A DNA stretch of 42,845 nt from an uncultured Clostridia bacterium (GTDB taxonomy: Bacteria; Bacillota; Clostridia; Christensenellales; UBA3700), in NCBI GenBank assembly GCA_944381275.1, contig CALWKO010000011.1, forward strand, positions 1 through 42,845. Reading direction: 5' to 3'. Under the pieces are notes generated by a model. The model did not search any database. It was not told where the DNA came from and saw only the letters and a list, made by a program, of their open reading frames with translations. A program made the translations under genes and the position numbers. This document shows positions 24,016 through 32,893 of this stretch, piece after piece. The first letter of the stretch is position 1. Each line of letters starts with the position of its first letter.

Positions 24016-24458
24016 TGGACGGAGGCGATTATTGTAAGTATGTGTCTAAAACAGCGCCCAGGACGAGCGAACTTAAAACATTGCTCGCGGCGTTCTGCGT
24101 GGGCGGTGTGATATGCATGATAGGTCAGGGCTTTACTGACCTATACACCTATTTATTGCCGGATGCGGAGGAGAGTATGCTCGGCGCGCTCACGTCTATG
24201 ACGATGATTTTTATCGGCGCATTGCTCACCGGGTTCGGAATTTACGACAAGATAGGCAGCATTGCGGGCGCGGGAAGCATTGTGCCCATCACCGGCTTTG
24301 CAAATTCCATCGCGTCGCCCGCCATGGAGTTCAGGAAAGAAGGGATAATCTTCGGACTTATGGCAAAGATGTTTGTAATTGCCGGTCCCGTCATAGTCAC
24401 GGGCGTGGTATCTTCGGTAATCGTGGGGATAATTTACCGCATTATCGCAATCGTATAA
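24012..24458 (+). CDS. spoVAC: Stage V sporulation protein AC (SpoVAC)
   Basis: A 148-aa membrane protein, part of the SpoVA channel that loads dipicolinic acid into the forespore and releases it at germination; SpoVAC itself behaves as a mechanosensitive channel in B. subtilis. After the polar N-terminus (YCKYVSKTAPRTSELK) come hydrophobic helices with FCVGGVICMIGQGF, ALLTGFGIYDKIGSIAGAGS and the strongly conserved IVPITGFANSIASPAMEF. Length is as in Bacillus. AAGGAG precedes the ATG. Expression in the forespore is expected. Confidence 0.96.
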   Translation: MMDGGDYCKYVSKTAPRTSELKTLLAAFCVGGVICMIGQGFTDLYTYLLPDAEESMLGALTSMTMIFIGALLTGFGIYDKIGSIAGAGSIVPITGFANSIASPAMEFRKEGIIFGLMAKMFVIAGPVIVTGVVSSVIVGIIYRIIAIV

Positions 24459-24499
24459 AGCGCGGCAGAACAATTAACAGCCGCCCAATCAATGTAAAA

Positions 24500-25510
24500 A
24501 TGAGGAAAGGAAAGCACACCTATGCGCCCGAAGAGGGCATTTATATAATAAACACATCTTCCATTGCCGGACCCAACGAGGGGCGCGGCAGGTTTTCTTC
24601 TTACTACGATATGGTGCTGGAAGATTATGATTGGAACTGCAAGACGCATGAAAAGACCGAGATAAAAATGCACAAGTTCGCCATCGAGCAGGTGATAGAA
24701 AAGAGCGCGCTCGGCAGGAGCGACGTCGATTGCATAGTGGGCGGAGATCTGCTCAATCAGTTGGTTGCGTCCACATTCGCCGCCCGCGAGTTTGAAATAC
24801 CTTGCCTGGGTGTGTACAGCGCGTGCGCTTCCTTCGGTGAAGCGCTGGCGATAAGCAGTTTTTTGATAGGCAGAGGTAACATGAACAACGTGGTGTGCTG
24901 CACGGGTTCGCACTTCGGGGCGGTGGAAAGGCAGTTCCGCTACCCATTGGAGCTGGGCACTCAGCCCGCGCCGTCGTCGCAATACACCGTCACGGCGGCG
25001 GGAAGCGCGCTTTTGAGCGCCAAGCGCAAGGAAAACGTGCCTATAATATCGGCATGTACGGTGGGAAAGATAGTGGACTACCACATCTGCGACGCCAACA
25101 ACATGGGCGCGGCTATGGCTCCCGCGGCGGCGGATACGATAATAACTCACTTGCAGGACATCGGGCGCGGAGAGGATTATTACGACTATATCTTCACGGG
25201 CGATTTGGGCAAATACGGCAGAGAAACGCTTTACTACCTGTGCAAAAAGCAGGGGTACGACTTGGCGGGATGCCTCAACGACTGCGGCGCGCTCATATAC
25301 AACGACGAACAAAAGGATATGCAAGGCGGTTCGGGTGCGGGGTGCCTCGCCGTGGTGTTCGCCTCTTATATCTATAAGGAGATGTGCGCGGGCAATATGA
25401 AAAAAGTTCTGCTCGTGCCCACGGGCGCGCTGCTTTCAAAGGGTTCGTCCTTGCAGGGGGAGAGTATCCCGGGGATCGCCCACGCCGTGGCGCTTGAGAT
25501 GAGGGAATAA
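24500..25510 (+). CDS. spoVAD: Stage V sporulation protein AD (SpoVAD)
   Basis: A 336-aa soluble protein with a thiolase-like fold that binds dipicolinic acid on the inner spore membrane. Conserved segments include IIAGP-like SSIAGPNEGRGRF near the N-terminus, DVDCIVGGDLLNQLVAS, LGVYSACASFGEALAIS with the thiolase-type Cys position, GSHFGAVERQFRYPLE, MGAAMAPAAADTI and YIFTGDLGKYGRE. It follows spoVAC by 41 bp and ends 1 bp before spoVAE. No strong ribosome site is seen before the ATG. Confidence 0.96.
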   Translation: MRKGKHTYAPEEGIYIINTSSIAGPNEGRGRFSSYYDMVLEDYDWNCKTHEKTEIKMHKFAIEQVIEKSALGRSDVDCIVGGDLLNQLVASTFAAREFEIPCLGVYSACASFGEALAISSFLIGRGNMNNVVCCTGSHFGAVERQFRYPLELGTQPAPSSQYTVTAAGSALLSAKRKENVPIISACTVGKIVDYHICDANNMGAAMAPAAADTIITHLQDIGRGEDYYDYIFTGDLGKYGRETLYYLCKKQGYDLAGCLNDCGALIYNDEQKDMQGGSGAGCLAVVFASYIYKEMCAGNMKKVLLVPTGALLSKGSSLQGESIPGIAHAVALEMRE

Positions 25511-25511
25511 T

Positions 25512-25889
25512 ATGGAGTGGTGGGAATATCTGATAAAATACGGCAAAGTATTCCTGGTGGGCGGCGCAGTCTGCCTCATCGGTCAAATACTCATCAACAG
25601 GACGAAGATGACTTCCGCCCGCATATTGGTCACATTCCTTCTGCTCGGAGTGGTGCTGGAAGCGGTCGGTGTATTTCACTATATAAAAGAGTGGGGCGGG
25701 GCGGGTATAACCGTTCCAATAACGGGCTTCGGCTCGTCCTTGGCGCAGGGCGCGATAAACGGCAGCAAGATAAGCCTGTTCCACGCAGTTACCTTCGGGC
25801 TTGCGAGCGTATCGGGCGGACTTACCGCCGCAATAGTGTTCGGCTTTCTAGTCGCGCTCATCTTCAAGTCAAAACCGAAGAAGCTGTAA
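25512..25889 (+). CDS. spoVAE: Stage V sporulation protein AE (SpoVAEb type)
   Basis: A 125-aa integral membrane protein, third component of the core SpoVA C-D-E channel. Motifs: FLVGGAVCLIGQILI, a central helix RILVTFLLLGVVLEAVG, the conserved ITVPITGFGSSLAQGAI (paralogous to the SpoVAC motif), and AAIVFGFLVALIFKSKPKK at the C-terminus. It starts 1 bp after the spoVAD stop. spoVAA, AB and AF are absent, so this is the minimal C-D-E set common in Clostridia. Confidence 0.95.
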   Translation: MEWWEYLIKYGKVFLVGGAVCLIGQILINRTKMTSARILVTFLLLGVVLEAVGVFHYIKEWGGAGITVPITGFGSSLAQGAINGSKISLFHAVTFGLASVSGGLTAAIVFGFLVALIFKSKPKKL

Positions 25890-26053
25890 GGAGGGGTTAG
25901 AAGCGCCCAAAACATATGGGGGAGGGGAGAAAATGCAATATAGATCGAGGGTAATTCCCGCTTTATGCAAAGCGCTAGCCTATCGCTCAAAAAGGCTTTT
26001 AGAGCAAACCGGGAGGGATATTTAAGAAAATAAATTGCTAAAAACATAATTCT

Positions 26054-26149
26054 TTATTGTTATAAAACAGAAAATAAAATGCCATATTATTCTTAATTAT
26101 CGCTATTTACATAATAAATAGAATAAAATATGCCGTTTTATAACAATAA
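26054..26149. terminator. AT-rich inverted repeat between convergent spoVAE and yunB
   Basis: TTATTGTTATAAAAC (26054-26068) is perfectly inverted at 26135-26149, and the inner parts are loosely complementary as well. Placed between converging genes, with A/T runs on both sides, it most likely acts as a bidirectional terminator, although the stem has very little GC. The rest of 25890-26154 has only weak small hairpins. Confidence 0.5.
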
Positions 26150-26154
26150 GAAAA

Positions 26155-26838
26155 TCAAGAGTTTGAGCTCGCGTTCATTCCGTTTTGCAAGTAAAATTCA
26201 GGCACCTTACCCACTATCACGCTTTCGCAAACGAGCGCGCTGGAAGGGCAAGTCACCACTATATTTTCTATCGGCAAAATTATCTCCACGCTCGCTTCCA
26301 CGTCTATGTAGATGCTGTGCAGCGTTTGGTTTATTCCCATCTCCTTAAATTCACTGCGGTAAGAACACGGCGCGTCGCCCACCGCGACTATTTCCAAATT
26401 CACGTCCGCGCCCAGGGTGGAGATGAGCGGCCAGCCGGTAAAGGCAAGCATGGGCACAGAGATCTCCTCCTGCTCGATCTCGCTCACGTGCGTTTGCACT
26501 ATGGTGGAGTATTGCGCCATCAGCTTGTTTATCTTCACCATATCGGCGGTTATCAAGGTTATGTCGCCGCTAGAATTTCTCTCTATATGCACATAAGAAG
26601 AGTAGGTGTCGTCAAATGTCGCCATAAGCTCGTCGAAGGCGGCGTTCATCTTCACCGTAAGGCGGTTGCTTATGGTGGTGCGCGTGAGTTGTTCTATTAT
26701 CTCGTTCGCCTGTTTGTTGAAAAAGAAGAAGAGCCCCACAGCCAAAACGGCTATAATGAGCAGGGCGGCGATGACTTTTTTGCGCTTACGCCGCGAGCGT
26801 TTTTTAGGTTCTTTCTCCGTAACGACGTAATAGGGCAT
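26155..26838 (-). CDS. yunB: Sporulation protein YunB
   Basis: A 227-aa protein of the YunB family, sigma-E-dependent mother-cell sporulation proteins of unknown mechanism. A basic stretch KKRSRRKRKKV precedes a single membrane helix (AALLIIAVLAVGLFFFF, about residues 25-41), then a secreted-side domain with ITLITADMVKINKLMAQYST, VPMLAFTGWPLISTLGADVN and GINQTLHSIYIDVEASVEIILP. The ATG at 26838 fits the family start; an upstream in-frame ATG at 26928 would add 30 unlike residues. There is no ribosome site. CATATTAT a few bases upstream resembles a sigma-E -10, but its -35 partner is poor. Confidence 0.85.
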   Translation of the reverse strand: MPYYVVTEKEPKKRSRRKRKKVIAALLIIAVLAVGLFFFFNKQANEIIEQLTRTTISNRLTVKMNAAFDELMATFDDTYSSYVHIERNSSGDITLITADMVKINKLMAQYSTIVQTHVSEIEQEEISVPMLAFTGWPLISTLGADVNLEIVAVGDAPCSYRSEFKEMGINQTLHSIYIDVEASVEIILPIENIVVTCPSSALVCESVIVGKVPEFYLQNGMNASSNS

Positions 26839-26922
26839 ATTTAATAATATGTCGCGCGCGCGGAAAAATTGAGTTTTTGCGATAAAAATAAAGGATAAAT
26901 GAGAAATGATGGCAAAATTTTC

Positions 26923-26951
26923 TTGCATAATGCGCGTTTTAATGGTAAAAT
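26923..26951 (+). promoter_or_regulatory. Sigma-A promoter of pheS-pheT
   Basis: TTGCAT (26923-26928), 17-bp spacer, TAAAAT (26946-26951), directly upstream of the T-box leader. Confidence 0.65.
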
Positions 26952-26957
26952 AAATAA

Positions 26958-27181
26958 AAAGCTATGAAGGAGAACGTGGCTCACCTCAAGCCGTATCAGA
27001 GATTTTGCCCCGTGGGCTGAAAGGGCAAATTGCGAGCGGGCGGGCGAATTCGCTCCGGAGCAGTCCTTTTGATAAGTAGGAAGGACCGGGAAGGACCGTT
27101 ATATCCGCAAAAGGCGCATATATTGCGTAAAAATAGGTGGTACAGCGTGCGGACGCCCTATGTCGGGAGTCCGTTTTTTTT
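26958..27181 (+). promoter_or_regulatory. T-box leader of pheS-pheT (UUC phenylalanine specifier)
   Basis: The conserved T-box AGGTGGTACAGCG lies at 27135-27147. Stem I shows CAGAGA and the paired TGCCCC/GGGCA region, then GAATTCGCTCCGGAG, where TTC at 27049-27051 sits in the specifier position, a Phe codon matching the downstream genes. The terminator CGGAC (27150-27154) with GTCCG (27169-27173) is followed by eight Ts. Uncharged tRNA-Phe should favour antitermination. Confidence 0.9.
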
Positions 27182-27204
27182 ATAAAATATAAGAGAGGTA
27201 TTGT

Positions 27205-28230
<1,026 letters not shown>

Positions 28231-28238
28231 GGTGAAAG

Positions 28239-30638
28239 ATGAAAGTTACGATAAATTGGCTTAAAGATTTTGTGGACATAGATATTCCCGCGCGCGAGCT
28301 TGCGGACAAGCTGGTGGGCGTGGGCTTCGAGGTCGAGGAGATAATCGACCCCCGTGAGAACATCAAAAACGTGGTTTTGGGCAAGATCCTCTCCATCGCC
28401 AAGCACCCTGACGCGGACAAGCTCGTCGTGTGCAAAATCGACGTGGGGAGCGAAATTTTGCAGATAGTCACGGGTGCGCACAACATTGCCGAGGGCGATT
28501 TGGTGCCCGTGGCAAAGGATGGCTCCCGCCTGCCCGACGGCAAAATCATCAAAAAGGGCAAGCTGCGCGGCGTGGAATCGTGCGGAATGCTCTGCAGCGG
28601 AGAAGAGCTCGGCTTGACCGATGCTGACTACGCGGGCGCGAGCGTTTACGGCATTTTGATAATGAACAAGGAAACCGCGCCCCTCGGCACGGACATCAAC
28701 GAGGTGCTGGGCAACGACGACGTGGTGCTCGACATAGGCGTAACCGCCAACCGCCCCGACTGCAACAGCGTTTACGGCATCGCGGGCGAGGTAGCCGCCG
28801 TGCTGAAAAAGCCGCTGCGCGCGCCCAAGCTCGACTATATCGCCGACTCGTCCAAGAAGATAGAGGACGTGGTGGCTGTGCAAGTGGACGCCCCGGACAT
28901 CTGCCAAAGATACATGGCCGCGGCGGTCACGGACATCAAGATCGCTCCGTCGCCCGAATACATCCGCAAACGCTTGAAGGCGGTGGGGCTGCGCCCGATA
29001 AACAACATGGTGGACATCACCAACTATGTGCTCATCGAGATGGGTCAGCCCATGCACGCTTTTGACGACAGGGACATCCATGGCGGAAAAATCATCGCCA
29101 GGCGTGCAAACGACGGGGAAAAGATAGTCACCCTCGACGGCAAGGAGTACGCCTTGAACAATAATATGCTCGTCATTGCCGACTGTGAAAAGGCTAATGC
29201 GGTGGCGGGCGTGATGGGCGGCATGAACAGCGGAATACGCGAAGATACCTCCCTTGTGGTGTTCGAAAGCGCCCGCTTCGTGCGCGACAGCGTAAGGCGC
29301 ACTTCCCGCAGTTTGGGGCTCAGGTCGGATTCCTCCGCTCGCTTTGAAAAGGGCGTGGACTTCTCCTGCCAGCCGCTCGGCTTAAAGCGCGCGCTCGCGC
29401 TCGTTCAGGAGTTCGGCTGCGGCAAGATAGCGCAGGGCATAATCGACATATGCGTGCCGATTCCCGAAAGAAAACCCATCGTCACTACCCCCGAAAAGAT
29501 AGACGCGATCTTGGGCATCGCCATAGACAACAAGGAGAAATTGAGCATCCTCAATTCCCTCAGAATACAATCGAAGATAGAAGGCGGCAAGCTCATCTGC
29601 ATAGCTCCCGCCGAGCGCGACGATCTGGAATCGGCAAACGACATCGCCGAGGAGATCATCCGCTATCACGGGTACGACAAGATAAGCGGCACCCTTATGG
29701 ACAAGGGCAGGCAGACTGTGGGCGGCAAGACGCGCGCCCAGCGCAACGAGGACAAGATAAAGGAGATCGCCGTATCCTGCGGCATGCACGAAACGCTCAC
29801 TTATTCCTTCATCTCGCCCGCGTTTGCGGACGTGCTGCGCCTGCCGGAGGACAGCTGCTTGCGCCGCACGGTGGAGATAATCAATCCGCTCGGCGAAGAT
29901 ATGTCGGTAATGCGCACACAGCTGGCTTATTCCATGATAGGCACGCTCGCAAGCAACATCTTGAAGTCGCAAAAAGCCGCGCGGATGTTCGAAGTAGCGG
30001 CGGTTTATCTGCCCAAGGGCGAAATTCCCATCACCGTTCAGCCGGAGGAACAGACGCATATCGTGCTCGGCGCTTACGGCAAGGACGAGGACTTTTACAC
30101 GATGAAGGGCGTGGTGGAGCTCATCTTGAAGGCGTTCGGCATTGACGTTAAGTATGTGCGCAGCGGCGCGCCTTTCCTGCATCCGGGCAGGTCGGCGGAC
30201 ATCATGAAGGGCAACAGGAGTATGGGCTATGTGGGCGAAGTGCACCCCGCCGTGGCTCGCAGTATGAACGTTTCCGAGCGCATGTATATTGCAGAGATAA
30301 ATATCGACCTCATCAATAAGTACGAAAAAACCGCCTATAAGTTTGAAGCGATAAGCAAATTCCCTCCCGTCGAGCGCGACATCGCCGTCGTGGTGGACGA
30401 GGACGTAACGGGCGCGGACATCTTGGATGCGGTGAAGAGCGCGGGCGGCGCCACCATGCGCGAAGCGGACATCTTCGACGTCTATCGCAGCGCGGCTATC
30501 GGCAAGGGCAAGAAGAGCGTGGCTGTGAACATGATCTTCCGAGCGGACGATAAGACGCTCACCGATGAGGAGATAGCGGAGAAGACGGATAAGATACTCG
30601 CCAAGTTGAAAGATAAACTCGGCGCAGAGCTGCGCTGA
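28239..30638 (+). CDS. pheT: Phenylalanyl-tRNA synthetase beta subunit
   Basis: A 799-aa subunit for tRNA binding and editing. Domain order: N-terminal MKVTINWLKDFVDIDI, EMAP-II-like tRNA-binding domain (about 40-150; HPDADKLVVCKIDVGSE), B3/B4 editing domain with DITNYVLIEMGQPMHAFD, B5 domain, the catalytic-like core with HETLTYSFISPAF and MRTQLAYSMIGTLASN, and the C-terminal FDX-ACB anticodon-binding domain (KFPPVERDIAVVVDE). Full normal length. Its stop overlaps the U32 gene start by one base (TGATG). Confidence 0.98.
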   Translation: MKVTINWLKDFVDIDIPARELADKLVGVGFEVEEIIDPRENIKNVVLGKILSIAKHPDADKLVVCKIDVGSEILQIVTGAHNIAEGDLVPVAKDGSRLPDGKIIKKGKLRGVESCGMLCSGEELGLTDADYAGASVYGILIMNKETAPLGTDINEVLGNDDVVLDIGVTANRPDCNSVYGIAGEVAAVLKKPLRAPKLDYIADSSKKIEDVVAVQVDAPDICQRYMAAAVTDIKIAPSPEYIRKRLKAVGLRPINNMVDITNYVLIEMGQPMHAFDDRDIHGGKIIARRANDGEKIVTLDGKEYALNNNMLVIADCEKANAVAGVMGGMNSGIREDTSLVVFESARFVRDSVRRTSRSLGLRSDSSARFEKGVDFSCQPLGLKRALALVQEFGCGKIAQGIIDICVPIPERKPIVTTPEKIDAILGIAIDNKEKLSILNSLRIQSKIEGGKLICIAPAERDDLESANDIAEEIIRYHGYDKISGTLMDKGRQTVGGKTRAQRNEDKIKEIAVSCGMHETLTYSFISPAFADVLRLPEDSCLRRTVEIINPLGEDMSVMRTQLAYSMIGTLASNILKSQKAARMFEVAAVYLPKGEIPITVQPEEQTHIVLGAYGKDEDFYTMKGVVELILKAFGIDVKYVRSGAPFLHPGRSADIMKGNRSMGYVGEVHPAVARSMNVSERMYIAEINIDLINKYEKTAYKFEAISKFPPVERDIAVVVDEDVTGADILDAVKSAGGATMREADIFDVYRSAAIGKGKKSVAVNMIFRADDKTLTDEEIAEKTDKILAKLKDKLGAELR

Positions 30639-32893
30639 TGGAACTGCTCGCGCCCGCGGGGAGCGTTTCCGCACTAAAAGCGGCGGTATATAACGGCGCA
30701 GACGCCGTATACCTCGGTTTGGATTTATTTAACGCGCGCGCGAAAGCGGAAAATTTCACCATAGAAAATATCAAGGAGCATATAGACTTTTGCCACCTTT
30801 ACGGGGTAAAGGTCTATATCGCTTTTAATACCTGCGTAAAGCAAAACGAACTTATATCCCTGAAAAAGTATGTGACCGTGGCGGCGGAAGCGGGCGCGGA
30901 CGCCTTTATCGTGACCGATATCGGCGCGCTTGGGATATTCCGCGAAAGCGGCGTACCGCTCCATGCGAGCACCCAGATGGGGGTGCACAACTACGAGGGC
31001 GCGCTCATGGCAAAGGCGCTGGGATTCACCCGCGTGGTGCTAGCCCGCGAATGCACCTTAGAAGATATAAAACAGGTGAAAAAAGCGGGGCTGGAGGCGG
31101 AAGTATTTGTGCACGGCGCGCTGTGCGTGTGCTTCTCCGGCGGCTGTTTGATGTCCTCGTTTATGAGCGGTGACAGCGGCAACAGGGGCAGGTGCAATCA
31201 ACCTTGCCGCCTGAAATATTCCTGCAACGGCAAGAGCGGATACCTGCTTTCCGCGGCGGATCTGAATATGCTCGGCAGGATAGATCTGCTTAAAAAAGCG
31301 GGCGCGGACAGCTTGAAAGTGGAGGGCAGATTAAAGACGGATTACTATTGCGGAGAGGTGATCTCCGCCTATCGCGCCGCGCTTGACGGCAAGTTGCAGG
31401 GGGATGAAAACTCCCGCCTGCTGCGCGCTTTTAACCGCGGCGGATTTACGGGCGGATACGGCGTTGACGATACAAACAAACTCATATCCGCAAAAATTCA
31501 AAACAATACGGGTGAAGAGAGCGGGCAGGTGATCGCCTGCGGACGGGGATATATCGACGTGCTCGCCGTTAAGGATATCTCCCAAGGCGACGGCATAAAG
31601 CTCGTCCGCGGCGGAGAGGAGATAGGCGGCTTTACCGCCGAAAAGATAGCCCCCCGCGGCAAAGTGCTGCGCATATCCTGTAAAAGCGAAGGGATAAAGG
31701 CGGGCGACAAGGTGTTCGTCACCTACGACAAGTCACGCGCGGAAGAACTCTCCCGCGTGAAAAAACACATCCCCGTCGCCTTCGCCTTGACGGCAAGCGT
31801 GGGTGAAAGGGCGATGCTCACCGCACAAGGGGCGGGCGAGCGCGTCACGGTATGCGGCGGCATCTGCGAACAAGCCAAGTCGGACGGCAGAGCTTCGGCG
31901 GAGCGCGTATTGAGCAAGTCGCAGGGCGAATTTGTCACGCAATCGGTAAGCGTGAACATAGGAGAAGCCTTCATTCCATCCTCAATATTGAACAATTTAA
32001 GAAGGGAAGCCGTGGAAAAACTGAAAGCGGCGATATTGCATAAATATAATAAAGAACGCCTCGTGCGCATTCCTTCATACACTTCCGCGCCGTGGGAGGG
32101 GAAGGAACGCTTTAATCCCTCGGTGGCGGAAAAGTATGTGATAACTTCAAGCGTTGAGGGGTTGAAAGCGGCAAAATCCTTCGGATACAACGCGATTTTA
32201 CAAATTACGGACTATAAGTCGAAAGAGCTGGAAATTATTATGAAAAACGATGTATTTGATAATACTTATGGCAATATTTTGGCTATTCCGTTAATACTGC
32301 GTTCTGCCGACATGAAAGTGATGAAGGCGTTTTTGAACGAGCACGCCGACAAGTTCGAGGGATTTTATTGCGAAAACTTGGGCGCAATCTATCTTGCACT
32401 CGAATACGGCAAGAAGATAATCGGCGGGATCGGTTTGAATATTTATAATAATAATTGCATAAAATATCTTCCGCTAGACGACTATGTCGCCTCCGTGGAG
32501 CTCAATAAAAACGAGCTTGCCGAGCTTGCTTCCCCCGTCGTCTACGCCTATGGCAGGGTGAGGCTGATGACCTTGACGCACTGCCCGATAAAGCTCAACT
32601 TGGGCGGGAGCTGTGCCGCCTGCCGCTATAAAGGGGATATAGAGTACAAGGATCGCTTCGGCACATACCCCATATACCGCACGCGCATATCTTCCTGCTA
32701 TTTTTCGCTTTGCAACCCCGCGCTCACCGACATAACTTCAAAATTTAACTTGGGCATTTTTGGTGGAAAAATTTTGCTGGATATGGTAAACTATTCTTTG
32801 GCGGATATAACTCGCACGCTCACGCGCTATAAAGAGGGCGTTGCGAGCGAGAGCGGCGTTACCTGCGGACATCTGCTCAGAGGAGTGAAATGA
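30638..32893 (+). CDS. U32 family protein with DUF3656 insert (RlhA-like)
   Basis: A 751-aa protein of the U32 family. MELLAPAGSVSALKAAVYNG and ADAVYLGLDLFNARAKAENF open the barrel; HGALCVCFSGGCLMSSFMSG and GNRGRCNQPCRLKY hold the four Cys that bind an iron-sulfur cluster in studied relatives. The middle (about 370-450) looks like the DUF3656 domain and the end carries TLTHCPIKLNLGGSCAACRY, as in long U32 proteins. Although named peptidases, these are mostly RNA hydroxylases: RlhA acts on 23S rRNA and TrhP on tRNA wobble uridine. The DUF3656 domain favours the RlhA-like group. Coupled to pheT and mutS2 by overlaps. Confidence 0.88.
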   Translation: MELLAPAGSVSALKAAVYNGADAVYLGLDLFNARAKAENFTIENIKEHIDFCHLYGVKVYIAFNTCVKQNELISLKKYVTVAAEAGADAFIVTDIGALGIFRESGVPLHASTQMGVHNYEGALMAKALGFTRVVLARECTLEDIKQVKKAGLEAEVFVHGALCVCFSGGCLMSSFMSGDSGNRGRCNQPCRLKYSCNGKSGYLLSAADLNMLGRIDLLKKAGADSLKVEGRLKTDYYCGEVISAYRAALDGKLQGDENSRLLRAFNRGGFTGGYGVDDTNKLISAKIQNNTGEESGQVIACGRGYIDVLAVKDISQGDGIKLVRGGEEIGGFTAEKIAPRGKVLRISCKSEGIKAGDKVFVTYDKSRAEELSRVKKHIPVAFALTASVGERAMLTAQGAGERVTVCGGICEQAKSDGRASAERVLSKSQGEFVTQSVSVNIGEAFIPSSILNNLRREAVEKLKAAILHKYNKERLVRIPSYTSAPWEGKERFNPSVAEKYVITSSVEGLKAAKSFGYNAILQITDYKSKELEIIMKNDVFDNTYGNILAIPLILRSADMKVMKAFLNEHADKFEGFYCENLGAIYLALEYGKKIIGGIGLNIYNNNCIKYLPLDDYVASVELNKNELAELASPVVYAYGRVRLMTLTHCPIKLNLGGSCAACRYKGDIEYKDRFGTYPIYRTRISSCYFSLCNPALTDITSKFNLGIFGGKILLDMVNYSLADITRTLTRYKEGVASESGVTCGHLLRGVK

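Noticed and set aside
26185-26844. Plus-strand frame opposite yunB
   Set aside because: yunB has a basic segment, membrane helix and family motifs; the plus frame is low-complexity His/Arg-rich shadow.
29382-30674. 430-codon open frame antisense to pheT
   Set aside because: Shadow of pheT; His/Arg/Ala-rich composition typical of reverse-strand readings in this window.
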